DNA of 64,000 bases from Patiriisocius marinistellae (lineage in GTDB: Bacteria; Bacteroidota; Bacteroidia; Flavobacteriales; Flavobacteriaceae): assembly GCF_009014635.1 (NCBI RefSeq), contig NZ_BKCF01000005.1, positions 1-64,000 on the forward strand, written 5' to 3'. The notes under the pieces were generated by a model that was not told the origin of the DNA, searched no databases, and saw only the letters and a list, made by a program, of their open reading frames with translations. The position numbers and the translations under genes are program-made. Position 1 is the first letter of the stretch, and every line of letters begins with the position of its first letter. Below are positions 43,870 through 51,741 of the stretch, in pieces.

Positions 43870-44961
43870 ATGAGCAGAATTTTACTTGCGTTTTTTTTAT
43901 GTATTACAGTTTCTGCATTCGCACAGGAAACTCCACATGCAAACGTTGAGGTCAATTACTTTTATGGAACTATTCTAAGGCACAATAAGGATATTGCACA
44001 TTTAATAAAAGGACATCCAGAAGGATTTATTTTAAGTTACAACCAGCAAACCTTTGGTAAAAATCGTTGGGAAGAAGCCTTTAATTATCCAGATTATGGC
44101 TATTCAATTTTATACCATAATTCACATAATGGCACATTGGGGAATACTATTGGGGCATTAGGTCACTATAATTTTTATTTCTTAAATCGAAATTTAATGT
44201 TACGAGTTGCACAAGGAATATCTTATGCGACCAATCCATTTGATTTAGACAAAAACCCTAAAAACAATGCCTACGGAAGCGATTTACTCGCAACCACATA
44301 TATTCTACTCAACTATCAAAAGAAAAATATATTCAAAGGTTTTGGTGTTCAAGCCGGTTTAACTTTTATTCACAACTCAAATGCAAATTTTAAAGCACCC
44401 AATTCCAGTACAAATACCGTAGGTGTAAACCTAGGTATCACGTACGAGCTTGACGGAGGGTTAGAAAAAGAATATGTAGAAAATAATACCTTCGGAAAAG
44501 TGACTGCACCCATACATTTTAATTTGATGGTACGGGGGGGTGTTAATGAAAGTGATTTTTTAGGACTAGGGCAGAAACCATTTTTTATTCTTAGTGCATT
44601 TGCTGATAAACGCTTGAGTTTTAAAAGTTCTATCCAATTAGGAACCGAAGTATTCTTTTCAAAATTTTTAGAAAGTGAGATTGATTATATCGCTGCAGCT
44701 TTCCCAAACAGAGGAATATCTGGTGATGAAGATTATAAAAGAGTAGGGATTTTTGCAGGACACGAATTACATGTCAATAAATTATCTTTCATCACACAAA
44801 TAGGGTATTATATATATTATCCATACGATTTTGAAGGACGAATTTATTTTAGACCTGGTTTAAAATATTATATTTCAGAAAAAATATTTACCGAAGTAAC
44901 TCTTAAAACACACGGGGCAAAAGCAGAGGCAATTGAATTTGGATTAGGGTTTAGAATATAA
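43870..44961 (+). CDS. PagL/acyloxyacyl-hydrolase-like outer-membrane protein, copy 1
   Basis: 363 residues: signal peptide (to FAQ), then beta-barrel strands with VEVNYFYGTILRHNKDIAHL, EGFILSYNQQTFG, GHYNFYFLNRN and the HxS catalytic motif in FIHNSNANFKAPN (His168, Ser170), as in lipid A 3-O-deacylase PagL; then SGDEDYKRVGIFAGHEL and a C-terminal strand. About twice the length of PagL. First of three alternating hydrolase/GIN-lipoprotein pairs. Presumed LPS or lipid deacylase at the outer membrane; activity not shown. Confidence 0.82.
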   Translation: MSRILLAFFLCITVSAFAQETPHANVEVNYFYGTILRHNKDIAHLIKGHPEGFILSYNQQTFGKNRWEEAFNYPDYGYSILYHNSHNGTLGNTIGALGHYNFYFLNRNLMLRVAQGISYATNPFDLDKNPKNNAYGSDLLATTYILLNYQKKNIFKGFGVQAGLTFIHNSNANFKAPNSSTNTVGVNLGITYELDGGLEKEYVENNTFGKVTAPIHFNLMVRGGVNESDFLGLGQKPFFILSAFADKRLSFKSSIQLGTEVFFSKFLESEIDYIAAAFPNRGISGDEDYKRVGIFAGHELHVNKLSFITQIGYYIYYPYDFEGRIYFRPGLKYYISEKIFTEVTLKTHGAKAEAIEFGLGFRI

Positions 44962-44967
44962 TTTAAA

Positions 44968-45741
44968 ATGAAAAAAAAGACTCATATAATACAAAAAGCA
45001 CTTACAGTTTTTACAATTGTAGTCCTCTTAATTTCTTGTAATTCAGAAAACGGAAGCGATTGTTTTCAATCTGCAGGAACTATTGTGGAAACTAATTTTA
45101 CGGTAGCTCCATTTTCCGAAATTAGAGTAGAAGGAGAAGTCACTTTAACAATAGTTCAAGGTGAAGTACAAGAGGTTATTGTAGAGACCGGAGAAAATTT
45201 ATTGTCAGATGTACAAGTTACAGTTGAGGGTGATATTTTAGTTATTAGGGATGATAACACATGTAATTTTGTTCGTGATTATGGAGTGACGAAGGCGACT
45301 GTAACTACCCCAGTTTTAACTAAAATTCAAAACTCGTCAAGTTCTGACGTAACGGGAGTTGGGCAATTAACATTTCCGAAGTTAACCTTACAGAGTAATA
45401 CCTCGGGAGGATTAGCAGACCCATTAAAAGGTGGTGATTTTTATGTAAATGTTGCTTGTGATGAACTTAGGGTTAGCGCAAATGGGCAAAGTATATTTTA
45501 TGTAAGTGGCTCAGCTTCCACAACAATTATAAGTTTCCTTGATGAAAATCCTCGATTTGAAGGAAGAGATTTAGCAATAGAAAATTTAGAGGTGTTTCAA
45601 AGGAGCGCTAATAAAATAATAGTCAATCCTCTCAATGAAATTAAGGGGGCAATTGTGGGTACAGGAGATGTGATTTCAATCAACAGGCCGCCAATTGTTG
45701 AGGTTGAAGAACGGTTTACAGGACGTCTTATTTTTGAATGA
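44968..45741 (+). CDS. Lipoprotein with head GIN domain (DUF2807), copy 1
   Basis: 257 residues. Lipobox LLISC (Cys24), then Cys32 in DCFQSAG, then a beta-helix-like GIN (DUF2807) domain with FSEIRVEGEVTLTIVQG, VETGENLLSDV and Cys99 in TCNFVRDYG, ending in GRLIFE. Cys32 and Cys99 are conserved in the two other copies and could pair. Its stop overlaps the next hydrolase start (ATGA, 45738-45741), so the genes are coupled. DUF2807 is common on Bacteroidota lipoproteins, with unknown function. Confidence 0.82.
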   Translation: MKKKTHIIQKALTVFTIVVLLISCNSENGSDCFQSAGTIVETNFTVAPFSEIRVEGEVTLTIVQGEVQEVIVETGENLLSDVQVTVEGDILVIRDDNTCNFVRDYGVTKATVTTPVLTKIQNSSSSDVTGVGQLTFPKLTLQSNTSGGLADPLKGGDFYVNVACDELRVSANGQSIFYVSGSASTTIISFLDENPRFEGRDLAIENLEVFQRSANKIIVNPLNEIKGAIVGTGDVISINRPPIVEVEERFTGRLIFE

Positions 45742-46892
45742 TGCGTTGGGGATTTGCTTCATATTTCCAGTATAACTATTCACTATCGGTACTTTTATTT
45801 TTTGTTTTTTTGAGTGTGAATGCTCAAGATTTAGAAAATGAAAAGTTGCCTTCATTTTATAATATTCAAGTTGATTATTACTACGGAAATATACTAGAAC
45901 ATAACCCAGATTTATCTCATTTAATACAAGGACATCCCACAGGTGTTTTAGCCTCTTTTAACCGAAAATCTTACGGTGCAAAAAACTGGGAGCGTTTTTA
46001 TAATTATCCAGATATAGGGGTGACTTTTGGCTATCAAGACACTCATAATCCCATTTTAGGAAAGCAGTTAAGTTTAAATGGTCATTTCAGCTTTTATTTT
46101 CTAAAACGAAATTTACAGCTTACCGCAGGGCAGGGGCTTGCATATATTACAAATCCATACGATTTTAATAACAATCCATATAACAATGCCTATGGGTCAC
46201 GATTTACTACCTCGATGTTCTTTAAGTTAGGGTATGTAAAAGAGAATATTTGGAATGGCTTTGGATTTCAAACAGGGTTATTTTTCATGCATTATAGTAA
46301 CGGAAATTTTAAAGCTCCTAACACTAGTACAAATACAATAGGAATAAACGTAGGAGTTAAATATAATTTTAATCATGAAAATTTTCCAGCATATATATCA
46401 TTACAAGATGGGGAAAGTACTAAGGATTTTTCCGAAAGAATAAAATACAATATTATGTTTAGAGCTGGTATTAACCAAAGTGATGTCATAGGCTCGCCAC
46501 GATATCCTTTTTTTGTAATTTCGGGGTTTGCTGACAGGCGGTTAAATTATAAAAGCACCTTGCAAATGGGGGTGGATATATTTTTTATGAAATATCTTAA
46601 AAAATATATTGCGTATAGAGCAGTGGCGTTCCCGGAAGATGGATATTCAGGAGATGAAGACTACAAGCGAGTAGGTTTGTTTGTAGGGCATGAGTTGCGT
46701 TTTAGTAAAACTGCATTTGTAACTCAATTAGGGTATTATGTATATTTTCCGTTTGATAATGGTAATAGGATATACAACCGTTTAGGGATAAATAGATATT
46801 TGTTTAACGACAAATATTTTGCTGGAATATCAGTAAAATCACATTGGGCAAAAGCCGAAGCTATTGAATTTAGTGTAGGAGCAAGACTTTAA
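45738..46892 (+). CDS. PagL/acyloxyacyl-hydrolase-like outer-membrane protein, copy 2
   Basis: 384 residues: signal peptide after an N-terminal extension (cleavage near VNAQ), the same architecture as copy 1 (YNIQVDYYYGNILEHNPDLSHLIQGH) and motif FFMHYSNGNFKAPN (His185, Ser187). SGDEDYKRVGLFVGHELRF near the end. Its ATG overlaps the upstream stop by 4 bases. More similar to copy 3 than to copy 1. Confidence 0.82.
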   Translation: MMRWGFASYFQYNYSLSVLLFFVFLSVNAQDLENEKLPSFYNIQVDYYYGNILEHNPDLSHLIQGHPTGVLASFNRKSYGAKNWERFYNYPDIGVTFGYQDTHNPILGKQLSLNGHFSFYFLKRNLQLTAGQGLAYITNPYDFNNNPYNNAYGSRFTTSMFFKLGYVKENIWNGFGFQTGLFFMHYSNGNFKAPNTSTNTIGINVGVKYNFNHENFPAYISLQDGESTKDFSERIKYNIMFRAGINQSDVIGSPRYPFFVISGFADRRLNYKSTLQMGVDIFFMKYLKKYIAYRAVAFPEDGYSGDEDYKRVGLFVGHELRFSKTAFVTQLGYYVYFPFDNGNRIYNRLGINRYLFNDKYFAGISVKSHWAKAEAIEFSVGARL

Positions 46893-46906
46893 TTAGTATT
46901 TCTGAA

Positions 46907-47656
46907 ATGAGACATATTTTATACATATTTATTACATTAGGATTCATTAGTTGCGATGATGAAAACAGCTCAAATTGTTTCCAAACCGCAGGGGATATTG
47001 TGACTTCCGAAGTAAGTATAGCGGCATTTAATAAAATATTAGTTTGGGAACAAGTCACACTATTTATTGAAGAAGGCGACACACAAAAAGTGCGTATTGA
47101 AACTGGTGAAAATTTATTAAAGGATATTGAATTAGTAGTAATTGATGATCAGCTCAATATTTATGATAATAACAGCTGTAATTTTTTGAGAGATTATGGC
47201 ATTACTAAAGTATATGTAACCTCACCAAATATTACCGAAATTAGAAGTAGTACAGGCTTTCCCATTTCTAGTATTGGGACGTTAAATTACCCAGAAATTA
47301 AACTTATTAGTGAAGACCAAGGTGTCTCTGGAATAACACATACAGATGGCGATTTTAATATCACACTTGCTACCGAAAAATTAGATATAATTTCAAATGG
47401 TTTTGCAATTTTTAAGATAGATGGTACTGCAACAAATGCTAGTATGAGTTTATTCGCTGGTAATACGGGTATAGAAGCGCGAAACCTTGTAGTTGAAAAG
47501 TTAAATTTATACCACCGCAGCAGCAATAATATGTATGTAAACCCCATTCAATCCATTAGAGGTCAAATTGTTAGTTTTGGTAATGTGGTTTCGGTAAACA
47601 TGCCAGATTTTATTGCGGTTGAAGAATTGTTTGACGGTAGGCTACTTTTTGAATGA
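46907..47656 (+). CDS. Lipoprotein with head GIN domain (DUF2807), copy 2
   Basis: 249 residues. Lipobox GFISC (Cys16), Cys24 in NCFQTAGD, VWEQVTLFIEEGDTQ, IETGENLLKDIEL, Cys91 in SCNFLRDYGITK, the KVYVTSPNITEIRSSTG block, HTDGDF and terminal GRLLFE. Shares several blocks with copy 3 (SEDQ, HTDGDF, IRSSTG, HRSS) that copy 1 lacks, so copies 2 and 3 are the younger pair. Beta-helix-type predicted fold; envelope-anchored. Confidence 0.82.
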   Translation: MRHILYIFITLGFISCDDENSSNCFQTAGDIVTSEVSIAAFNKILVWEQVTLFIEEGDTQKVRIETGENLLKDIELVVIDDQLNIYDNNSCNFLRDYGITKVYVTSPNITEIRSSTGFPISSIGTLNYPEIKLISEDQGVSGITHTDGDFNITLATEKLDIISNGFAIFKIDGTATNASMSLFAGNTGIEARNLVVEKLNLYHRSSNNMYVNPIQSIRGQIVSFGNVVSVNMPDFIAVEELFDGRLLFE

Positions 47657-47687
47657 TTAAGTTATATTTACGCTTCTTAATTTCTAT

Positions 47688-48812
47688 ATGAAGCATTTCT
47701 ATTTTTTATTTATTTTCTGTTTTTGTAGCATTTCGCTATTAGCCCAAGATGCTCCCAAAGATGAAAGTAAAAAGTATTTTTCTTTGGAAGCAGATTACTA
47801 CTATGGTAGTATTTTAGAACATAATCCAGATATTCAACACGTTATTACAGGACACCCTCGTGGAGTTACTTTGTCTTATAATAGAAAGACATTTGGAGGA
47901 GAAGCTTGGGAGCGTTTTCATCGCTATCCAGATTGGGGTGTGACTGCTATTTATCAAGACATGCAGAATGAGTTTTTAGGCGAAGCTTTTAGTTTGTACG
48001 GTCATTATAACTTTTATTTTTTTCAACGTAATGTGGTTGTGAGGGTAGGTCAAGGTATTGCTTACAGTACAAACCCATTTGATCGTGAATCAAATTTTAA
48101 TAATAATGCATACGGAACAAGGTTTTTGAGTTCCACATTCTTAAAGTTTAACTATGTAAAAGAAAATTTTTATAAAGGATTTGGTTTTCATGCAGGATTT
48201 TCAATCATTCATTATAGTAATGCAAATTTAAAGGCACCTAATAATAGTACAAACACATTTGGGCTGAATGCTGGTGTGAGTTATCAGTTAGATTATGAGA
48301 ACCTTCCTGAATATACACCTATTCAAGAAGGGGAAAATAGCAAAGATTATGCAGAGCCTATTAAATATAATATAGCATTTAGATTTGGAGTGCACGAAAG
48401 TGATGTCGTAGGTTCTGGGCAATTTCCTTTTTATATTGTTTCGGCTTTTGCAGATAAGCGTATTAATTATAAAAGTACATTGCAGGCAGGTATTGATGTT
48501 ATGTTTTTGCCTTTCATGAAAGAGTTTATAAAATATCGCTCTATAGCTTTTCCTGAAGACGGATTATCTGGAGATGAAGATTGGAAACGGGTAGGATTGT
48601 TCGTAGGACATGAATTGCGATTTAATAAAGTTGCTTTTGTATCTCAATTGGGGTATTATGTATATTATCCATTTGAATTTGAAAACAGAGTTTATAACCG
48701 CTTAGGATTAAAACGTTATTTCTTAGGAGATAAAGTGTTTGCTTCTGTAACCGTAAGAGCACATTGGGCAAAAGCAGAGGGAGTAGAATTTGGTTTAGGA
48801 ATACGATTGTAA
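47688..48812 (+). CDS. PagL/acyloxyacyl-hydrolase-like outer-membrane protein, copy 3
   Basis: 374 residues: signal peptide (to LLAQ), FSLEADYYYGSILEHNPDIQHV, RGVTLSYNRKTFGGEAWERF, HxS motif SIIHYSNANLKAPN (His175, Ser177), GLSGDEDWKRVGLFVGHEL and the last strand GVEFGLGIRL. Same fold and order as copies 1 and 2, with the highest similarity to copy 2. Its stop lies 1 base before the next start. Confidence 0.82.
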   Translation: MKHFYFLFIFCFCSISLLAQDAPKDESKKYFSLEADYYYGSILEHNPDIQHVITGHPRGVTLSYNRKTFGGEAWERFHRYPDWGVTAIYQDMQNEFLGEAFSLYGHYNFYFFQRNVVVRVGQGIAYSTNPFDRESNFNNNAYGTRFLSSTFLKFNYVKENFYKGFGFHAGFSIIHYSNANLKAPNNSTNTFGLNAGVSYQLDYENLPEYTPIQEGENSKDYAEPIKYNIAFRFGVHESDVVGSGQFPFYIVSAFADKRINYKSTLQAGIDVMFLPFMKEFIKYRSIAFPEDGLSGDEDWKRVGLFVGHELRFNKVAFVSQLGYYVYYPFEFENRVYNRLGLKRYFLGDKVFASVTVRAHWAKAEGVEFGLGIRL

Positions 48813-48813
48813 T

Positions 48814-49566
48814 ATGAAAAAACTACTTTTAATATTGAGCGTTTTATGGTTGGTAAGTTGTACCTCACCTCAAGATTCATTAAATTGTTTTCAAAGCGCA
48901 GGTAAAATTATAGAAACCGAAATGAGCGTTGCTCCATTCACAAAAATAATTGTTTGGGAACGCACTCAGTTATTTATTTCACAAGGAGAAACACAGCGAG
49001 TTGTCATTGAAACTGGTGAAAATTTACTTGATGATGTAGAATTACAAGTCATCGATGGTGAACTCAATATTTTTAATAATAATAGTTGCAATTTAGTACG
49101 GGATTATGGCATTACTAAAGTATACGTGACCTCGCCCAACATTAACCAAATAAGGAGCAGTACAGGGCTTACAACACAAAGTATTGGTGTATTAAGATTC
49201 CCAGAGTTATTATTGTTAAGTGAAGATCAAGATAATGAAGATGAATTTCATACAGATGGCGATTTTATCCTTGATCTAGATGTTCAAAATTTAAGAATAG
49301 TTGCAAATGGACTTTCTAGATTTTATTTGAAAGGGAGTGCTGAAAGAGCAGATTTTGGACTTTTTTCTAGTGATTGCGGTATTGAAGCACGAGACTTAGT
49401 AATTCAAAATTTAAATATATTTCATCGCAGTACAGATGTAATGGTAGTTAATCCACAACAATCCATAACGGGAAGAATTGTAAGTGTTGGTAATTGTATT
49501 TCTACAAATAGACCTCCCATTATTAATGTAGAAACGCCATATCGTGGTGAGTTAATTTTTGAGTAG
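48814..49566 (+). CDS. Lipoprotein with head GIN domain (DUF2807), copy 3
   Basis: 250 residues. Lipobox WLVSC (Cys16), Cys25 in NCFQSAGK, IIVWERTQLFISQGETQ, IETGENLLDDVELQV, Cys92 in SCNLVRDYGITK, KVYVTSPNINQIRSSTG, HTDGDF, terminal GELIFE. Last gene of the six-gene array; no terminator hairpin is evident after it, and a repeat remnant follows at 49603. Confidence 0.82.
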   Translation: MKKLLLILSVLWLVSCTSPQDSLNCFQSAGKIIETEMSVAPFTKIIVWERTQLFISQGETQRVVIETGENLLDDVELQVIDGELNIFNNNSCNLVRDYGITKVYVTSPNINQIRSSTGLTTQSIGVLRFPELLLLSEDQDNEDEFHTDGDFILDLDVQNLRIVANGLSRFYLKGSAERADFGLFSSDCGIEARDLVIQNLNIFHRSTDVMVVNPQQSITGRIVSVGNCISTNRPPIINVETPYRGELIFE

Positions 49567-49602
49567 ATTAGTAGTAATCAAAAATTTAATTTTAGCAATT
49601 TT

Positions 49603-49624
49603 TCTAGTTGAGCGCAGTCGAAAC
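49603..49624. repeat. REP-like remnant
   Basis: TTGAGCGCAGTCGAAA in a spacer of ~159 bases: this core (and its reverse TCGACTGCGCTCA) recurs as short intergenic repeats in many bacterial genomes. Only one arm is visible here, no hairpin partner. Confidence 0.4.
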
Positions 49625-49725
49625 TTTCATTAAATTCTATAGGGTTCAGCTACATATGTTTCATTGAGAGGCTACTTTTATTATTACAGTTCTAAAGGGA
49701 TCACTCACAAAATTTAGAATTTAAA

Positions 49726-50631
49726 TTACTCTTTAGTTAATTCTACAAATAACTTTTCAAGCGTAGTGTTTTTTTGATGTAATTGCAGAATTTTTAAACC
49801 GCTATCGTGAGCAAAATCAAACACGTCTCCACGCATATCCTTCTCAGTATTGCAATAAATATTATAGACAAAACCAACTACATTTTCTACTTTTGACACG
49901 TTAGGTATTTTGCATAAAGCAACTTCTTCTACACGATAATCAAACTCTACCTCAATAATTTGTTGTTTACTTTTATTTAAATCTGCAATTTTTTTATCAA
50001 GTACAATTTCGCCTTTATTTATTATGATAACACGGTCGCACATAGCTTCCACTTCTTGCATTATATGTGTTGAAAGAAGGATTGTCTTTGGCTCTTTTTT
50101 ATTGCTAAAATTTTTAATTAATGACCTAATCTCAATAAGTTGATTAGGGTCAAGACCCGTTGTTGGTTCATCAAGGATTAAAACTTTAGGGTCATGTAAT
50201 AAGGCATTAGCAAGACCTACACGTTGACGATACCCTTTAGACAATTGCCCTATTTTTTTATGTGCCTCCGGAGTTAAGTCTGTTTGTGTGATGACTTCGG
50301 CTACCGCTGTTTTAGAGACACCGTAAATGTTTGCATTAAACTCTAAATATTCTTTTACATACATATCCAGATATAAAGGATTGTGCTCTGGTAAATAGCC
50401 TATGCTTTTTTGGACTTGTTTTTTTTCTTTATCTACGTCAAAACCATTTACTATAGCGCTACCTTTAGTTGCATTGAGATAGGTTGTTAGTATCTTCATC
50501 ATTGTAGATTTTCCTGCACCGTTAGGGCCTAAAAACCCTACGACTTCTCCCTCATTAATATGAAATGATACATTTTTTAAGGCCTGCTGATTTCCATAGG
50601 TCTTTGTGATATTTTTTATAGTAATTGCCAT
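49726..50631 (-). CDS. gldA: Gliding motility-associated ABC transporter ATPase GldA
   Basis: 301 residues: Walker A GPNGAGKST, signature LSKGYRQRVGLANALLHDP, Walker B VLILDEPTTGLDP and H-loop STHIMQEVEAMCDR. The wording VQKSIGYLPEHNPLYLDMYVKEYLEFNA matches flavobacterial GldA, partner of GldF and GldG in gliding. gldF/gldG are not in the window. A generic ABC ATPase remains possible. Confidence 0.85.
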   Translation of the reverse strand: MAITIKNITKTYGNQQALKNVSFHINEGEVVGFLGPNGAGKSTMMKILTTYLNATKGSAIVNGFDVDKEKKQVQKSIGYLPEHNPLYLDMYVKEYLEFNANIYGVSKTAVAEVITQTDLTPEAHKKIGQLSKGYRQRVGLANALLHDPKVLILDEPTTGLDPNQLIEIRSLIKNFSNKKEPKTILLSTHIMQEVEAMCDRVIIINKGEIVLDKKIADLNKSKQQIIEVEFDYRVEEVALCKIPNVSKVENVVGFVYNIYCNTEKDMRGDVFDFAHDSGLKILQLHQKNTTLEKLFVELTKE

Positions 50632-50680
50632 AATTTTATTTCTATTTCAAAACTAGTTAATTAAAAAAAGTAAGAAAACA

Positions 50681-50711
50681 TTTTGTCGTTTTAAAATAAT
50701 ACCTACTTTAG
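50681..50711 (+). promoter_or_regulatory. Promoter of the phe leader/pheA operon
   Basis: TTTTG (50681-50685) and TACTTTAG (50704-50711, one mismatch to TAnnTTTG) with 18 bases between. Transcription would begin ~12 bases before the leader ATG at 50730. Confidence 0.6.
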
Positions 50712-50729
50712 CCATAACAATAACGCACA

Positions 50730-50801
50730 ATGAATAACTCACGTACATATTTTAACTTTTGGTATTTCTTCTTTAGTCGAGAGGCCAGGGTTACTGTATA
50801 G
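50730..50801 (+). CDS. Aromatic-rich leader peptide (attenuator sensor)
   Basis: A 23-codon ORF, ATG 50730 to TAG 50801. Between codons 7 and 15 it reads YFNFWYFFF, with five Phe, two Tyr and one Trp codons in nine, then ends SREARVTV. This is the arrangement of a pheL/trpL-type leader: ribosome stalling at these codons when charged tRNA-Phe (or Tyr/Trp) is scarce would control the terminator at 50824. Upstream of pheA and DAHP synthase, the match of amino acid and pathway is exact. Confidence 0.85.
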   Translation: MNNSRTYFNFWYFFFSREARVTV

Positions 50802-50853
50802 TATATTACATATATAATTTACAAATCCTGAATGTTTATTCAGGATTTTTTTT
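50786..50853 (+). promoter_or_regulatory. Attenuator: competing antiterminator and terminator hairpins
   Basis: Terminator: AATCCTGAAT (50824-50833) / ATTCAGGATT (50838-50847) followed by eight T. Competing antiterminator: CAGGGTT (50786-50792) can pair with AATCCTG (50824-50830), one G-U pair. CCAGGG (50785-50790) can also pair with TTTTGG in the leader (50757-50762), across the Phe-Trp codons. This is the classic three-segment design. Confidence 0.75.
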
Positions 50854-50871
50854 GTTTTAAACCGAAATATT

Positions 50872-51741
50872 ATGAAATTAAAAATCGCAATCCAAGGAAT
50901 AGAAAGTAGCTTCCACGACCTTGCAGTAAGACAACTATTTCCTGAAGCCGAAGCAGAACTCGTGCCTTGTAATTCCTTTGCAAAAGTAACAGAAGCGGTT
51001 AAAAATTTTAACGCAGATTTGGGAGTTATCGCCATAGAGAATACCATCGCCGGAACTATCTTGCCCAACTATAAATTGATTGATGATGGTAACTTTAGTA
51101 TCCTTGGAGAGACATTTTTAACCATCGATATGTTTTTGATGGCATTACCGGGACAAACGGTCCATGACATTGATGAAGTCCATTCACATCCCGTAGCTTT
51201 GCAGCAGTGTACAACCTATTTACAGCGACTACAACCGCATTGTAAATTGATTGAAGGAAAAGATACCGCTAGTGAAGCAAAACGAATTTTAGATGATAAT
51301 TTAAAAGGAGTTGCCGCTATTGCAGGTAAGCAGGTGGCAGAAAAATATGGACTGGAAATTATAGCCAGTGATATTCAAGCAGAAAAAGAAAACAAAACAC
51401 GGTTTGTGGTTATAGGCCGAAATGCAACTAAAGAAATTGAACCTAATAAAGCTACATTAAATTTTGAATTGGATCACGAAATAGGAAGCCTTTCAAATAT
51501 ATTACAACTATTAGCAACATTTAAAATTAACTTGACTAAAATACAATCATTACCAATTGAAGGTAAACCTTGGCAATATTCATTTTTAGTTGAAGTATTA
51601 TTTGATGATTATGAGGTTTTCAAAGAAGTAATAACAATGCTCAAAAAAGCAGTGTTAGAATTAAAAATAGTAGGTGTTTATAAACATAATTTACATAACG
51701 CAATGAGCACTTTACACAAAGAACTAAATTATGCAGAATAA
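50872..51741 (+). CDS. pheA: Prephenate dehydratase
   Basis: 289 residues: PDT domain with FHDLAVRQLFPEAE, VIAIENTIAGTI, and the catalytic TRF in NKTRFVVIG; C-terminal ACT domain (~195-275, FELDHEIGSLSNILQLL) that senses Phe. Converts prephenate to phenylpyruvate. It is the first structural gene after the leader-peptide attenuator; the next gene begins inside it (11-base overlap). No chorismate mutase domain is fused to it. Confidence 0.95.
   Translation: MKLKIAIQGIESSFHDLAVRQLFPEAEAELVPCNSFAKVTEAVKNFNADLGVIAIENTIAGTILPNYKLIDDGNFSILGETFLTIDMFLMALPGQTVHDIDEVHSHPVALQQCTTYLQRLQPHCKLIEGKDTASEAKRILDDNLKGVAAIAGKQVAEKYGLEIIASDIQAEKENKTRFVVIGRNATKEIEPNKATLNFELDHEIGSLSNILQLLATFKINLTKIQSLPIEGKPWQYSFLVEVLFDDYEVFKEVITMLKKAVLELKIVGVYKHNLHNAMSTLHKELNYAE

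Noticed and set aside
50739-51068. Minus-strand ORF over the phe attenuator and pheA start
   Set aside because: Overlaps the leader and structural gene; shadow of conserved coding.
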